Assembly: GCF_001682855.1 (NCBI RefSeq)
Contig: NZ_MAQW01000033.1
Span: forward strand, 77,580-141,579
Reading direction: 5' to 3'
DNA length: 64,000 bases
Origin: Bacillus sp. FJAT-27264
Lineage (GTDB): Bacteria > Bacillota > Bacilli > Paenibacillales > Paenibacillaceae
The notes under the pieces were generated by a model. The model had not been told where the DNA came from and did not search any database. It was given only the letters and a program-made list of their open reading frames with translations. This document shows, one piece after another, positions 8,323 through 17,714 of this stretch; position 1 is the stretch's first letter; the number at the start of each line of letters is the position of its first letter. The position numbers were made by a program, and so were the translations under genes.

Positions 8323-9576
8323 TCAAATGAAGTATCTGCAATCTATTAATTTCTCTCTATCGATATAATTAATGACATCGCCAAATTCTTTCCATGCTGT
8401 GACAAGAACAAGAATATCAGACGCCAAATATATCTCTTCCTTAGAACTTGCATATTCAATATTCATATTATAATGTTCGGCAAAACTCTGGTTCGCGACA
8501 GGATCATAGGCAATAATATTATCAAAGCCTTCACTTATTAATAACTTTATAATTTTGGCTGATGTACTATCCCGGACATCATCTGATTCAGGTTTAAAAG
8601 ATAATCCCAAAATCCCTATCTTTTTTGTCTTATCTCTTACTGTGCTAATGACTTTCCCAACCATATACCGGGGCATTGAGTCATTAACCGAGACTACTTC
8701 TTTAAGTAATTTAGGATCATAGCCTTTAGATTGAGCTTTAGCAACCATCGCTTCAATATCTTTAGGTAAACAATACCCACCATAACCTGAGCCAGGGTAT
8801 ACATACGAAGACATTGTAGCGTCTCCCCATCGGCGATCCTTATGAAGAATTTTAAAAGCTTCTTTTATTTGGATATCACCTATAGCGTCTGCTGCCTTAG
8901 CCATTTCATTCGAGTAACTAATCATTGTTGCAAGGAGTGTATTGGATAAATATTTGATAAATTCACCAGTATTTAAAGAAACTGAAAAAAATGGTGTTTC
9001 GAAATCACTGTATAAAGAACGTAAGGCCTCTTCAGACTTTACATCTGACACACCACATACGATGCGATCTGCATACATCATATCTTCCCAGCACTTTCCT
9101 TCACGTAGGAATTCGGGATTGTTTGCCAATCCAAAATGTGTCCCCAGTTTTACTCCCTTTTCTTTTAAGTATGGCAGTACCTTTTCTTTTGTTGTAGAAG
9201 GAGGTATTGTTGATTTCAATACAATAACTCTATATTTCCCATCATCTACCGCTGTAAGAAGGTCCAAAGCTGAATATATATAACTTAAATCAGCCTCACC
9301 GTCTTCTTTGCCAGGAGTGCCTACGCATAGAAAAATATAATCACTTTCTAATATAGCAGCTATAGGATCACCAGTTATATTAAAGCCCCGGTTAAGATGT
9401 CTGACCAATGCTTTATCTAGACCAGGCTCAATGAAGGGCAATCTCCCACTTCGAAGAAAATTAACTCTATCTTCATTTATATCAAATCCAAAAACCTGAT
9501 TTCCCTTCTCGGCCAGAGCTAACGCAGTAGTTACTCCTACAAATCCCAGGCCAATTACCGTAACTGTATAATTCAT
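8323..9576 (-). CDS. Nucleotide-sugar 6-dehydrogenase (UDP-glucose dehydrogenase family)
   Basis: Expected to oxidise an NDP-hexose to the NDP-uronic acid using two NAD+. It has 417 residues from the ATG at 9576, which has AAGGTG eight bases upstream; an ATG at 9582 is too close to that box. It shows the N-terminal Rossmann GLGFVG, the IFLCVGTPG segment, LKSTIPPSTT, EFLREG and the catalytic-cysteine motif GYGGYCLPKDIEAM. The C-terminal domain begins near KKIGILGLSFKPESDDVRDS. UDP-glucose is the commonest substrate, giving UDP-glucuronate. The next island enzymes (RfbF-like and UXS-like) make the exact substrate uncertain, so no symbol is given. Confidence 0.9.
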   Translation of the reverse strand: MNYTVTVIGLGFVGVTTALALAEKGNQVFGFDINEDRVNFLRSGRLPFIEPGLDKALVRHLNRGFNITGDPIAAILESDYIFLCVGTPGKEDGEADLSYIYSALDLLTAVDDGKYRVIVLKSTIPPSTTKEKVLPYLKEKGVKLGTHFGLANNPEFLREGKCWEDMMYADRIVCGVSDVKSEEALRSLYSDFETPFFSVSLNTGEFIKYLSNTLLATMISYSNEMAKAADAIGDIQIKEAFKILHKDRRWGDATMSSYVYPGSGYGGYCLPKDIEAMVAKAQSKGYDPKLLKEVVSVNDSMPRYMVGKVISTVRDKTKKIGILGLSFKPESDDVRDSTSAKIIKLLISEGFDNIIAYDPVANQSFAEHYNMNIEYASSKEEIYLASDILVLVTAWKEFGDVINYIDREKLIDCRYFI

Positions 9577-9600
9577 AAACATTTCACCTTTTTTATGTTT

Positions 9601-10767
9601 TTAAGCATCCTTATACATGACCCCGGTTTGATATACACATTGCATTCGAGGTGCCACTACTGCCTTATCATACTTTAACATCCTTTTGGAAATATCTTTT
9701 GGAATCTCAACTTTATTAATACTCTCAAGAATGTACTCAGCCCAGTAAGAAGCTCCTTTTTCAATAGGAATGTATTTAACTAGTCCCTCATTAGCCTCCG
9801 GTTGACAAGCATCCGACACAAAGCACGGAACTCCAGAGGCTTGGGCTTCAGTCAAAACTATTCCAAAACCTTCATAAATTGAAGGCAATAAAAAGAAATC
9901 AGACGCTCTTAGAACAATAGGAATAGGAGAAGACGCCTCCAACAAACTAACATGCTCGTGTAGGTTTAATATATCGATCTTTTCTTTTATCAAGCTCTCC
10001 ATTGGACCAGATCCTACTAGTAAAAGGTGTATATCACTTCTACTCTTTAGCATCTCAGCAAAAAAATCAAGAAGAAACAGCTGATTTTTTTGCTTTGCAA
10101 ATCTTCCGATATTGGAGAAAACTACTTTGTCAGAAGATAGTCCCAGTTGTTGCCTTGCTCCTGCTTTATCCGGTTCTTCTTTTGTAAAATCACTTATAGT
10201 GATTGGATTAGGTACGACTTCTAGGCGGGCATCATTTTCGTTTTTTTGTCCAAAGAAATAACGGTTTGCCTCTTGGGAACAGCCCCATTTATGGGTCGCA
10301 AATCGATTGCACACTATGGATCTTAATTTTCTATTTAATTTTGTGATGCGGCTTGTTCTAACATAATCATCAATGCCAGTATTGTTACTATGAACAATAC
10401 GCACAGGTATACCTGCTATTTTTGCCGCAATGATTAGATATCCATCAGACAGCGGATTAGCAATATGAACAGCTATATATTTTTTTCTTCTAATTGCTTT
10501 ATAGAATTCCCAAACATAATACACATCCATAAGCAAGTTCCACTTTTTATTTCCTTTATGCACAGTTCCCTGAAACATGTTCAAAATTTCTCCACCAAGT
10601 GCTTTAATTTCATCATGATAATAGCCCTTTTGAGGCTTCCTCACAATAAAATCAATTTGAATTTCTTGTCGATCAAGCCCATTATAAATATTCATTATGC
10701 TTGTCTCAACACCACCCTTATCAACAGGCACACCTGGTATAAAAGCGACATGTTTAGGTCCCTTCAT
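9601..10767 (-). CDS. GT4-family glycosyltransferase, copy 2
   Basis: 388-residue GT-B transferase closely related to the 7118-8305 protein. The two flank the dehydrogenase gene, suggesting a duplication. Motifs: HVAFIPGVPVDKGGVETSIM, FSNIGRFAKQKNQLFLLDF, LLLVGSGPMESLI and SIYEGFGIVLTEAQASGVPC. The start is the ATG at 10767, which has GGAGGATG seven bases upstream; a longer ORF from 10788 would run over the stop of the previous gene. The protein is soluble. Sugar specificity is unknown. Confidence 0.9.
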   Translation of the reverse strand: MKGPKHVAFIPGVPVDKGGVETSIMNIYNGLDRQEIQIDFIVRKPQKGYYHDEIKALGGEILNMFQGTVHKGNKKWNLLMDVYYVWEFYKAIRRKKYIAVHIANPLSDGYLIIAAKIAGIPVRIVHSNNTGIDDYVRTSRITKLNRKLRSIVCNRFATHKWGCSQEANRYFFGQKNENDARLEVVPNPITISDFTKEEPDKAGARQQLGLSSDKVVFSNIGRFAKQKNQLFLLDFFAEMLKSRSDIHLLLVGSGPMESLIKEKIDILNLHEHVSLLEASSPIPIVLRASDFFLLPSIYEGFGIVLTEAQASGVPCFVSDACQPEANEGLVKYIPIEKGASYWAEYILESINKVEIPKDISKRMLKYDKAVVAPRMQCVYQTGVMYKDA

Positions 10768-10780
10768 TTCACATCCTCCA

Positions 10781-11881
10781 TTAATCAATTACCGCATAAC
10801 ATACAGTTTCATAAGTATTAATATTGTAATGCCTCAAGTAAATTTTGTACTCTGGAACAAGTTTTTTAATCAGTAATGGGATTTGTACAATATCAAGTGG
10901 CTTATGATAAATACATATTGCTAATTTGGGTTTATATTTTTTAATTGTTTCTCTTGCCCCTTCAAGGGCCATTAACTCGGCACCTTCTATATCCATTTTA
11001 ATAAAAGTTACAGGCTCATCACTAAGTACCCTGTCCAAAGATACTACTTTCACTTCTGAATTTCCTGTTTGATTTATAGCACTGGAACCATTGTCTAATG
11101 AATCAAATTTTAATAATTTCTCTTCATTCCAAAGTCCGCTTGGGAACAAATGAATATTATCATGGTTCGAGAATTTTTCAGAAAACGCTGGATGCTTCGT
11201 AGTTTCCGGTTCAAAAGAATAAATCCCCCTAAACTTTCCATCAGTATTTCTTAAAAATTCTTCGACAGTATCTCCAGTATAAGCCCCGCCATCTACAAAT
11301 ATCTCTTCACTAGTTAAGTGAATAATTTCTTCTTCAAAATATTGAGGTGATTTACTCCGCAACGAAAATAAGTTTTTAATGTCTCCCGTTAACAACAAAT
11401 TAATTCTTTGAATAAAAACCTGTTTTGAAAGATCATCCGCGAGTAAATCGAAGGTTTGATCAAATTCAGATTGGTTACTGTCTATGATTTGAGTGTAATC
11501 ATTAAACCCTTCATCAACAATCCCACTCAATGGTGGAAGTAATCTATCTTTCATATGATTACCGATTAACTGTTCAAGGATAGAATCGTAATAGTCCAGA
11601 GAAGTAATTGTAATATAACTATTAGTAAATACATTTTTAAGCTGATCGAAACTGATGACTGGTACTCCTTCTATAGTGGTTCCCCACTTGTCAGAGTTAT
11701 TGTCACAAAATAATATCTCTTCGAAATATTTTTTAGCAAATTCTAAATATTCTCTCCCCCATAATCCTGCTCCGAACAATACTAGAGTATGGTCTACCTT
11801 TTTATTCTGGGCTATCTCGGACAAAACATTTAAAAAAATCGGATTTCCAACTCTTTGCCCTAAGTATTCAGTATGCCCCAT
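10781..11881 (-). CDS. FkbM-family methyltransferase with N-terminal Rossmann-like module, copy 1
   Basis: 366 residues. N-terminal module LVLFGAGLWGREYLEF ... EILFCDNNSDKWGTTIEGVP, and C-terminal FkbM SAM-dependent methyltransferase: EIFVDGGAYTGDTVEEF (motif I), IYSFEPET, VTFIKMDIEGAELMALEGAR and KPKLAICIYHKPLDI. The ATG at 11881 has AAGGTGG eight bases upstream; two GTG codons overlap that box and were rejected as starts. It is a paralogue of the adjacent upstream gene (11897-13033). FkbM enzymes usually O-methylate sugars or polyketides, so a sugar hydroxyl in the island glycan is likely. Confidence 0.9.
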   Translation of the reverse strand: MGHTEYLGQRVGNPIFLNVLSEIAQNKKVDHTLVLFGAGLWGREYLEFAKKYFEEILFCDNNSDKWGTTIEGVPVISFDQLKNVFTNSYITITSLDYYDSILEQLIGNHMKDRLLPPLSGIVDEGFNDYTQIIDSNQSEFDQTFDLLADDLSKQVFIQRINLLLTGDIKNLFSLRSKSPQYFEEEIIHLTSEEIFVDGGAYTGDTVEEFLRNTDGKFRGIYSFEPETTKHPAFSEKFSNHDNIHLFPSGLWNEEKLLKFDSLDNGSSAINQTGNSEVKVVSLDRVLSDEPVTFIKMDIEGAELMALEGARETIKKYKPKLAICIYHKPLDIVQIPLLIKKLVPEYKIYLRHYNINTYETVCYAVID

Positions 11882-11896
11882 CCCTTTCACCACCTT

Positions 11897-13033
11897 CTAT
11901 TCTGCTATTGCGTAGCATACAGTTTCTCCAATCCCCATACTATAGTGCCTTAAATAAATCTTGTACTCTGGCACAATTTCTTTTAAGTATTGAGGGATTT
12001 GTACAATATCGAGGGGCTTATGGTATATACAAATAGCCAACTTGGGCTTATATTTCCTGATTGTTTCCTCTGCTCCCCGAAGCGCTTCTAATTCGGAACC
12101 TTCTATATCCATTTTCATAAAAGTTACAGGACTAAGTTCAAGAGAATCATCAATAGAAACGACCTTTATTTCAATGTCACCTGATTCTTCAAAACTGCTA
12201 CAAACGTTATCTAAGGCATTGAATTTGAGAGTATCGTTCTCTTTCCAGACACCATATGGCAGCAGTTCAACCCTAGAATCGTCTGAGAATTTTTCAAGAT
12301 AATGCTTATGCTTAGATTCCTCAGGCTCAAATGAGTAAATCTTTTTGAAGTTCCCTTCTGTTTGTTTTATGAACTCTTCAGCTGTATCTCCTGTGTAAGC
12401 GCCACAGTCCACAAAGACTTCATCATTAGATAATGATATAAGACCAGTCTCAAAATACTGAGGAGAATCACTAAGAAATGGAATAATGTATTTGTTGTTG
12501 AATGTAATGCATGAGTTGATTCGACTTTTAAATAGTTGTTTAGATTCGGCATCCTCAAGCAAATTATAAATGTTCTCAAATTCCGAAAAATGCTTCTCGA
12601 CGACCTTGTAGTAATTCTCAAAGCCTACAAAAGGATCGAATCCTCTCAAGGGTAACAATACCTGTTCTTGCAAATTCAAATCGGATAACTGCTTATAAAT
12701 CTGATCGAAATAATCTAATGAAGCTATTATGATATAGCTATCACTATACTTTTCAATTAATTGATTGGGACTAATTACTGTAACCCCTTCGAATAAAGAT
12801 CCCCATTTAGTTGAGTTAGTATCACAAAATAATACTTTATTAAAATATTCACTTATTGCACGCAGACAAATCTTCCCCCACGCACCAGCACCAAACAATA
12901 TGACAGGTCTATCACTAGGATTCTGACTACGTATATTTTCAAGATACTTAATACTAGTCGTTTCTTTCACTAACTTATCTAATGAAAAGAATGCTTCATC
13001 TATTTCCTTAACAGACTTCGATGTTTTTACCAT
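11897..13033 (-). CDS. FkbM-family methyltransferase with N-terminal Rossmann-like module, copy 2
   Basis: 378 residues with the same two-part layout as its neighbour: VILFGAGAWGKICLRAIS ... VLFCDTNSTKWGSLFEGV, then EVFVDCGAYTGDTAEEFI, IYSFEPEESKH, VTFMKMDIEGSELEALRGA and the C-terminal HKPLDIVQIPQYLKEIVPEY. The ATG overlaps the stop of the epimerase gene by 7 nt (ATGGTAA), implying translational coupling. The high similarity to copy 1 suggests tandem duplication followed by divergence, perhaps for two methylation positions. Confidence 0.9.
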   Translation of the reverse strand: MVKTSKSVKEIDEAFFSLDKLVKETTSIKYLENIRSQNPSDRPVILFGAGAWGKICLRAISEYFNKVLFCDTNSTKWGSLFEGVTVISPNQLIEKYSDSYIIIASLDYFDQIYKQLSDLNLQEQVLLPLRGFDPFVGFENYYKVVEKHFSEFENIYNLLEDAESKQLFKSRINSCITFNNKYIIPFLSDSPQYFETGLISLSNDEVFVDCGAYTGDTAEEFIKQTEGNFKKIYSFEPEESKHKHYLEKFSDDSRVELLPYGVWKENDTLKFNALDNVCSSFEESGDIEIKVVSIDDSLELSPVTFMKMDIEGSELEALRGAEETIRKYKPKLAICIYHKPLDIVQIPQYLKEIVPEYKIYLRHYSMGIGETVCYAIAE

Positions 13034-14115
13034 TCGTATTCTCCCCTATCGCTGGACTCTAAATATGTTAAATAACGAAAAATACCTTCTTCAATTTCCA
13101 CCTTGGGAGTATAACCCAATAATCTTCTAGCCTTTGTAATGTCTGGACATCTACGATTGGGATTATCGATCAGATATTCCCGATCATTATGCGTCTCAAA
13201 TTGTATCTGATTCGTATAGGAGAAATGTTCCCCTCCTATTTCCTGATACATTTTGGCTAGATCTAATACTGATATTTCACATTCATCGGAACCAATATTA
13301 AATACCTCAAACTCGCCATATATCGCACATTTTATGTAGCCTATTGTAGCATCTGCAATGTAGTCAAAGGTTCTGGTTGGTTTTCCATCTGAATAAATTA
13401 CTATATCTTCTTGATTTATTATTGCCTTGGCAAAATCGGCAACAACTCTCTGGTCATTGATTCGCATCCCTGGACCATAATTATTAAAAGGTCTTACTAC
13501 AGTTACGGGCATATTATATTGTCTTGCAAAATTATAGCATAGCGTTTCTCCGAACCGTTTTGATTCATCATAGCAAGCTCGGGGACCAATTGTATTAGTA
13601 TTTCCCCAATATAATTCTGGAGTAGGAATTTGATCTGGATGTGGATCACCATAGATTTCACTACTAGAGTAAAAAAGAAAACCCTTTATTTCTTTACTCT
13701 TAAAAAAATCCAGCAATCTGCGAAGACCGGTAACATCTGCATCAATAGTTTCTATTGGATATTTCCGATAAAAAACAGGTGAAGCTAGAGAAGCCATATG
13801 GAAAATCAAGTCTGCACTCTCAGCGAAGTCAATATCGTCCTTAACCACATCTATCTCTCTTAAATCGAACAAATCATTTTTCGAAATGCGTTCGACCCAC
13901 TTTGGTTTCCCAAAAATAAAATTATCCATTCCGAATATTTTTTTTATTTTAAGTTCTGATCCATATATTAAAAAGTAGTGCATTAAGGTATATCCTAAGG
14001 ATCCCGCAAAGCCGGTAACTAATATCGTTCGCCCGGTTAATTTTTGCTTATCTTGATCTGATAAAGAATTATGTATAAACTCAATATCCTTTTCCGTTAT
14101 TTTTGATAAATTCAT
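13027..14115 (-). CDS. Extended-SDR nucleotide-sugar epimerase/dehydratase, UDP-xylose synthase-like
   Basis: NAD(P)-dependent sugar-nucleotide enzyme, 362 residues. It shows the Rossmann TGFAGSLGYTLM, DLIFHMASLASPVFYRKYP, FYSSSEIYGDP, the catalytic YDESK within GPRACYDESKRFGETL, RPFNNYGPGMRINDQRV and a C-terminal RRCPDITKARRLLGYTP. The GPRxCYDExKR block resembles UDP-glucuronate decarboxylases (UXS), which would fit the island dehydrogenase. The direct upstream neighbour, however, is an RfbF-like cytidylyltransferase, whose usual partner is CDP-glucose 4,6-dehydratase. RBS AGAGGAGG. The family is certain; the reaction is not. Confidence 0.85.
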   Translation of the reverse strand: MNLSKITEKDIEFIHNSLSDQDKQKLTGRTILVTGFAGSLGYTLMHYFLIYGSELKIKKIFGMDNFIFGKPKWVERISKNDLFDLREIDVVKDDIDFAESADLIFHMASLASPVFYRKYPIETIDADVTGLRRLLDFFKSKEIKGFLFYSSSEIYGDPHPDQIPTPELYWGNTNTIGPRACYDESKRFGETLCYNFARQYNMPVTVVRPFNNYGPGMRINDQRVVADFAKAIINQEDIVIYSDGKPTRTFDYIADATIGYIKCAIYGEFEVFNIGSDECEISVLDLAKMYQEIGGEHFSYTNQIQFETHNDREYLIDNPNRRCPDITKARRLLGYTPKVEIEEGIFRYLTYLESSDRGEYEW

Positions 14116-14143
14116 TTTGAAACCTCCTCTTTCTTCAACATGA

Positions 14144-14920
14144 TCACCATATCTTCCAAGGAGCTACTCCAGACCTCCACAGGTTTTCTAAAATTCCTTT
14201 GTCCCTTTGTGTATCCATGCATTGCCAAAACCCATGGTGCTTAAAAGCATTCAAATTCCCCGCCTCAGCTATTTTTGTAAGAGTATCACTTTCAAATACT
14301 GAAGCATCATCATCAATCACATTGAAAACCTCCGGCTCAACTATCATAAACCCTCCGTTAATCCAGCCGCCGTCTTCTTTAGATTTTTCAGAAAAACGCT
14401 TGATACGATTTGAGTGCTCTTCAATTTCAAGGACACCAAAACGCCCTCCGGGCTGGATTGCAGTCATTGTAATCCAACCTTCTTTTTCATTATGATATTT
14501 TTCTAAGCTGTTCAAATCAACATCTGAAACACCATCGCCATAAGTCAGCATAAATCTTTCATTTCCTATATACTTCTCAATCCTTTTAATTCTTCCACCT
14601 GTCATTGTATCGAGACCAGTATCAACCAAAGTCACACGCCATGGTTCAGATACATTATTATGCACGGTTAACGAATTTCCATTAGTAAAATCAAAAGTTA
14701 CATCCGAAGCGTGAAGGTAATATTGGGCAAAAAACTCTTTAATAATATAGCCTTTATACCCAAGGCAAATTACAAAATCATTAAATCCATAATGGCTGTA
14801 AATTTTCATAATATGCCATAAAATTGGTTTGTCACCTATTTCTATCATAGGCTTAGGTTTCAAATGACTCTCTTCGCTAATCCGTGTTCCGTATCCACCA
14901 GCTAAGATGACTACTTTCAT
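14144..14920 (-). CDS. rfbF: Glucose-1-phosphate cytidylyltransferase (RfbF-like)
   Basis: Makes CDP-glucose from CTP and glucose-1-phosphate. It has 258 residues, the usual RfbF length. It shows the nucleotidyltransferase signature VILAGGYGTRISEES, followed by HLKPKPMIEIGDKPILWHIM, FVICLGYKGYIIKEFF, the RfbF-typical EPWRVTLVDTGLDTMTGGR, LTYGDGVSDVD and the C-terminal HHGFWQCMDTQRDKG. The start is the ATG at 14920; an in-frame GTG at 14932 falls in the presumed Shine-Dalgarno GTGGAG. It lies 19 nt after the 909-aa glycosyltransferase and 28 nt before the SDR gene. Confidence 0.88.
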   Translation of the reverse strand: MKVVILAGGYGTRISEESHLKPKPMIEIGDKPILWHIMKIYSHYGFNDFVICLGYKGYIIKEFFAQYYLHASDVTFDFTNGNSLTVHNNVSEPWRVTLVDTGLDTMTGGRIKRIEKYIGNERFMLTYGDGVSDVDLNSLEKYHNEKEGWITMTAIQPGGRFGVLEIEEHSNRIKRFSEKSKEDGGWINGGFMIVEPEVFNVIDDDASVFESDTLTKIAEAGNLNAFKHHGFWQCMDTQRDKGILENLWRSGVAPWKIW

Positions 14921-14939
14921 TGTGTGCTCCACATCCCAT

Positions 14940-17669
14940 TCAATTTTCTAGCATAAGAGCTTGCTTAAAAGCATTATCGAAAGTTTCTTTAACCTGTTCA
15001 ATCAACGATTGAGCTTCAGGATCATTCGAGTAAAATGCTTTCAATATTTCGGTTGTTTCAGCAGCTGTTATCAGATCATTATTCTCAGTGACTAAAATCA
15101 GCTTCATTTTAAGGGCCTCTTTATCCAGTGGGCGATTCTGAAGGATGTCTAGCAATATCTCTATCCCGCTATCAACATCTTCTGCTCTTGTACTTGCAAG
15201 TAAATTCAGCATCAATTGCTTATCTTGTTCCAACTTAATAGGATCTACGGATGAATTTATTTGACTAAAAAAATGAAGTAGTTGTTTAGATGATGTGCTA
15301 TTTTGTTTTTTCTCGCTTATTTCTGCCGCTTTTGCATAATCAGAGTTTATGATCTCAATAAGCAGATCAATATTTTGAGCCAAGAAATACGGATCTATTC
15401 CTAGTTTCTCTATCTGGGAAGATATATTCTGGTTTAAGAAGGATAGGAATGGGAAAATAAATATAGAGCCGAAATTATTTATATTTCTCACATCTACTAT
15501 CGAAGATAAATAAATTAATGCAGTATTTACTTTATCCACTTCTTTATTCGAATTAATAACATCAATAGCCTCATTTAACCTAAAGCTATAGAATTCTAAC
15601 GAAGAAATGTAAGCTTCATCGTTTATATCTTGACTTATTTCTTTTATCATTCTCTTTGTTTCTGCAAAGAAGTTCCCGATCATATCCATTTTCGAGAACA
15701 CATCATAGATAAATTCATCTGCAAGAATAGAGTCAAAAGCTTGTAGTTTCTCTTTTAATTCTATAGTTTCAGATCGCGTTATTATTTCCAGACAGTTTAT
15801 TATAGAAAAATATAATTTTTCAGCAATAAACTTCTCATTAAGATTGTTAAAGTAATCCCAGTCAATAAGCAATTCCTTATTTATCTTATAAATAGAAACA
15901 TTATCCAGATATCTTTGTGTATCAATAAAAGAGTTATAATAGGAATCATTTCTAATTCTATAAAAATGAAGAGACTTACTGATACTGACAATTGATTTTG
16001 CCATTTTTAATAATGTCAGGCAGAATAGTGTGTCATTAGCATGTCTCAATGTTAAAGAGTTATTTTCTTTATAACGAAAAACATTTATTAATAATGAAGA
16101 TTTTATAAGTTTCCCCCAATATACAGTAAACATAAAGTAAACTGAAGGAAATATCCCTCCCAAGGAACTAACATTAGTTGTTGAAAAGTCTGGACATAAC
16201 CGTAATTCTGGCGGTCGAGAACCATCTTCATAGAACTTCTGAGTACCTGCTACAGCTACATCCGCATCAGTATTTAAAGCAGCCGTATAGAGATCATTTA
16301 AAAAATCATGATGAAGGAAGTCATCACTATCAAGAGCACACCAATACTCTGATTTCAAGTTAAATACATAATCAACAAAATCGGTGTTAAGCTCTTCTTT
16401 GTGGGTTATGCTATTTTTTTCACTATGAAATAATTTAATACGCTTGTCTTTTAAAGCATATTCCCTCAAGATCGCTAGAGTGTTATCAGTAGAACCATTA
16501 TCTAAAACCAACCACTCAAAATCATGGAATGTTTGATTTATCACACTTTCCGCACATTCCCTTATATAATTCTCTACATTATAAGCAACAGTCTGTATTG
16601 TAATTTTCGGCGTACTTTTCACTACCAGCTCATTATTATTCACCATATTATCTACAGCAAAAAACAAATCATTACAAGATTGCTGCACATCACTCTCAAA
16701 TAACGATAACATTTTACTAATTCTATAATTCACATTGAATAATCCATCACTGATATGTAGCAGTATCTTTGAGTCAAGCGAATGTACCCATTCCTTGTAC
16801 TTTTGTAGAACTACTAATTGAATCGAATGGTCATTGCTGAGCAATCCGTGGCTTACAAAACTGAATAGATTTCTAAATAGATAATTGTTCAAGTAAAATG
16901 CATATAAACTTACTTTATCTTCTTCACCATACTCACTATTGAAAACAAGTTTTTTCACTAGACCAAATACATTAATAATATCTGTTATATTACTTACAGA
17001 CATGTCAGTAGACTTTGTAACTTGACCTTGTCTACTTCTATATTTATATAGAACCTTATCCACCAAATAGATTTTCTTTGAATTTAAATATGCATTGGTT
17101 GTAAATACTTGATCTTCCCCGAATCTTATACCAATTGGAAACTTACTATTCTTTAAAAGTTCTCTTTTGTAAAGTTTTCCGCATGCATAAGGAATATGAA
17201 GCAATTCCAGATCTGCAAGAATTTCTTTCGCACCGGATATCTTTAACTTTGGATATTTGTCATATACCCAAGCCAAACCTTCAGAACGTTCATTGAACAT
17301 AGAATGATGTCCTATGACCATGTCAGCTTGCTCTGTAATTGCTGTCTTCATCAAAGTTTCTAATGTATCTGGAACCAGTAAATCGTCAGCATCTAAAAAG
17401 TATAAGTATTGCCCCTGTGCCAGACTCATTCCATAGTTTCTTGCTGCTGAAGCTCCCTTACCCGTTGTTAGTTTGTGCAGGAAGATTCTTTGCTCTTGCT
17501 TTGCATAAGCTTCTGCAATCTTGTAACTATTGTCAGTAGATTCATCATCAATGATTATTAGTTCGAACTCATTCAGTGTCTGCGCTAAAACCGAAAGTAT
17601 AGTCTCTGATATGTATTCCTGAACATTGAACATTGGCGTGATGATGCTTACCTTGATATTATTACTCAC
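14940..17669 (-). CDS. Large protein with two GT2 glycosyltransferase domains
   Basis: 909 residues, GTG start with AGGTGA upstream. Domain 1 (about residues 5-230): VSIITPMFNVQEYISETILS, IIIDDESTDNS, GKGASAARNYGM, FLDADDLLVPD. Domain 2 (about 355-600): ITIQTVAYNVENYIRECAES, LVLDNGSTDNT, CALDSDDFLHHD. The remaining ~300 residues are helical, TPR-like or unclassified. Two catalytic DXD motifs are intact, so the protein may add two sugars in sequence or build a repeat. No membrane segment is present, consistent with modification of a cytoplasmic acceptor. It is the third gene of the operon. Confidence 0.88.
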   Translation of the reverse strand: MSNNIKVSIITPMFNVQEYISETILSVLAQTLNEFELIIIDDESTDNSYKIAEAYAKQEQRIFLHKLTTGKGASAARNYGMSLAQGQYLYFLDADDLLVPDTLETLMKTAITEQADMVIGHHSMFNERSEGLAWVYDKYPKLKISGAKEILADLELLHIPYACGKLYKRELLKNSKFPIGIRFGEDQVFTTNAYLNSKKIYLVDKVLYKYRSRQGQVTKSTDMSVSNITDIINVFGLVKKLVFNSEYGEEDKVSLYAFYLNNYLFRNLFSFVSHGLLSNDHSIQLVVLQKYKEWVHSLDSKILLHISDGLFNVNYRISKMLSLFESDVQQSCNDLFFAVDNMVNNNELVVKSTPKITIQTVAYNVENYIRECAESVINQTFHDFEWLVLDNGSTDNTLAILREYALKDKRIKLFHSEKNSITHKEELNTDFVDYVFNLKSEYWCALDSDDFLHHDFLNDLYTAALNTDADVAVAGTQKFYEDGSRPPELRLCPDFSTTNVSSLGGIFPSVYFMFTVYWGKLIKSSLLINVFRYKENNSLTLRHANDTLFCLTLLKMAKSIVSISKSLHFYRIRNDSYYNSFIDTQRYLDNVSIYKINKELLIDWDYFNNLNEKFIAEKLYFSIINCLEIITRSETIELKEKLQAFDSILADEFIYDVFSKMDMIGNFFAETKRMIKEISQDINDEAYISSLEFYSFRLNEAIDVINSNKEVDKVNTALIYLSSIVDVRNINNFGSIFIFPFLSFLNQNISSQIEKLGIDPYFLAQNIDLLIEIINSDYAKAAEISEKKQNSTSSKQLLHFFSQINSSVDPIKLEQDKQLMLNLLASTRAEDVDSGIEILLDILQNRPLDKEALKMKLILVTENNDLITAAETTEILKAFYSNDPEAQSLIEQVKETFDNAFKQALMLEN

Positions 17670-17714
17670 TGTTGGTCACCTGTCCTATTGCAAATGTTTG
17701 AATAACGTAATGTT

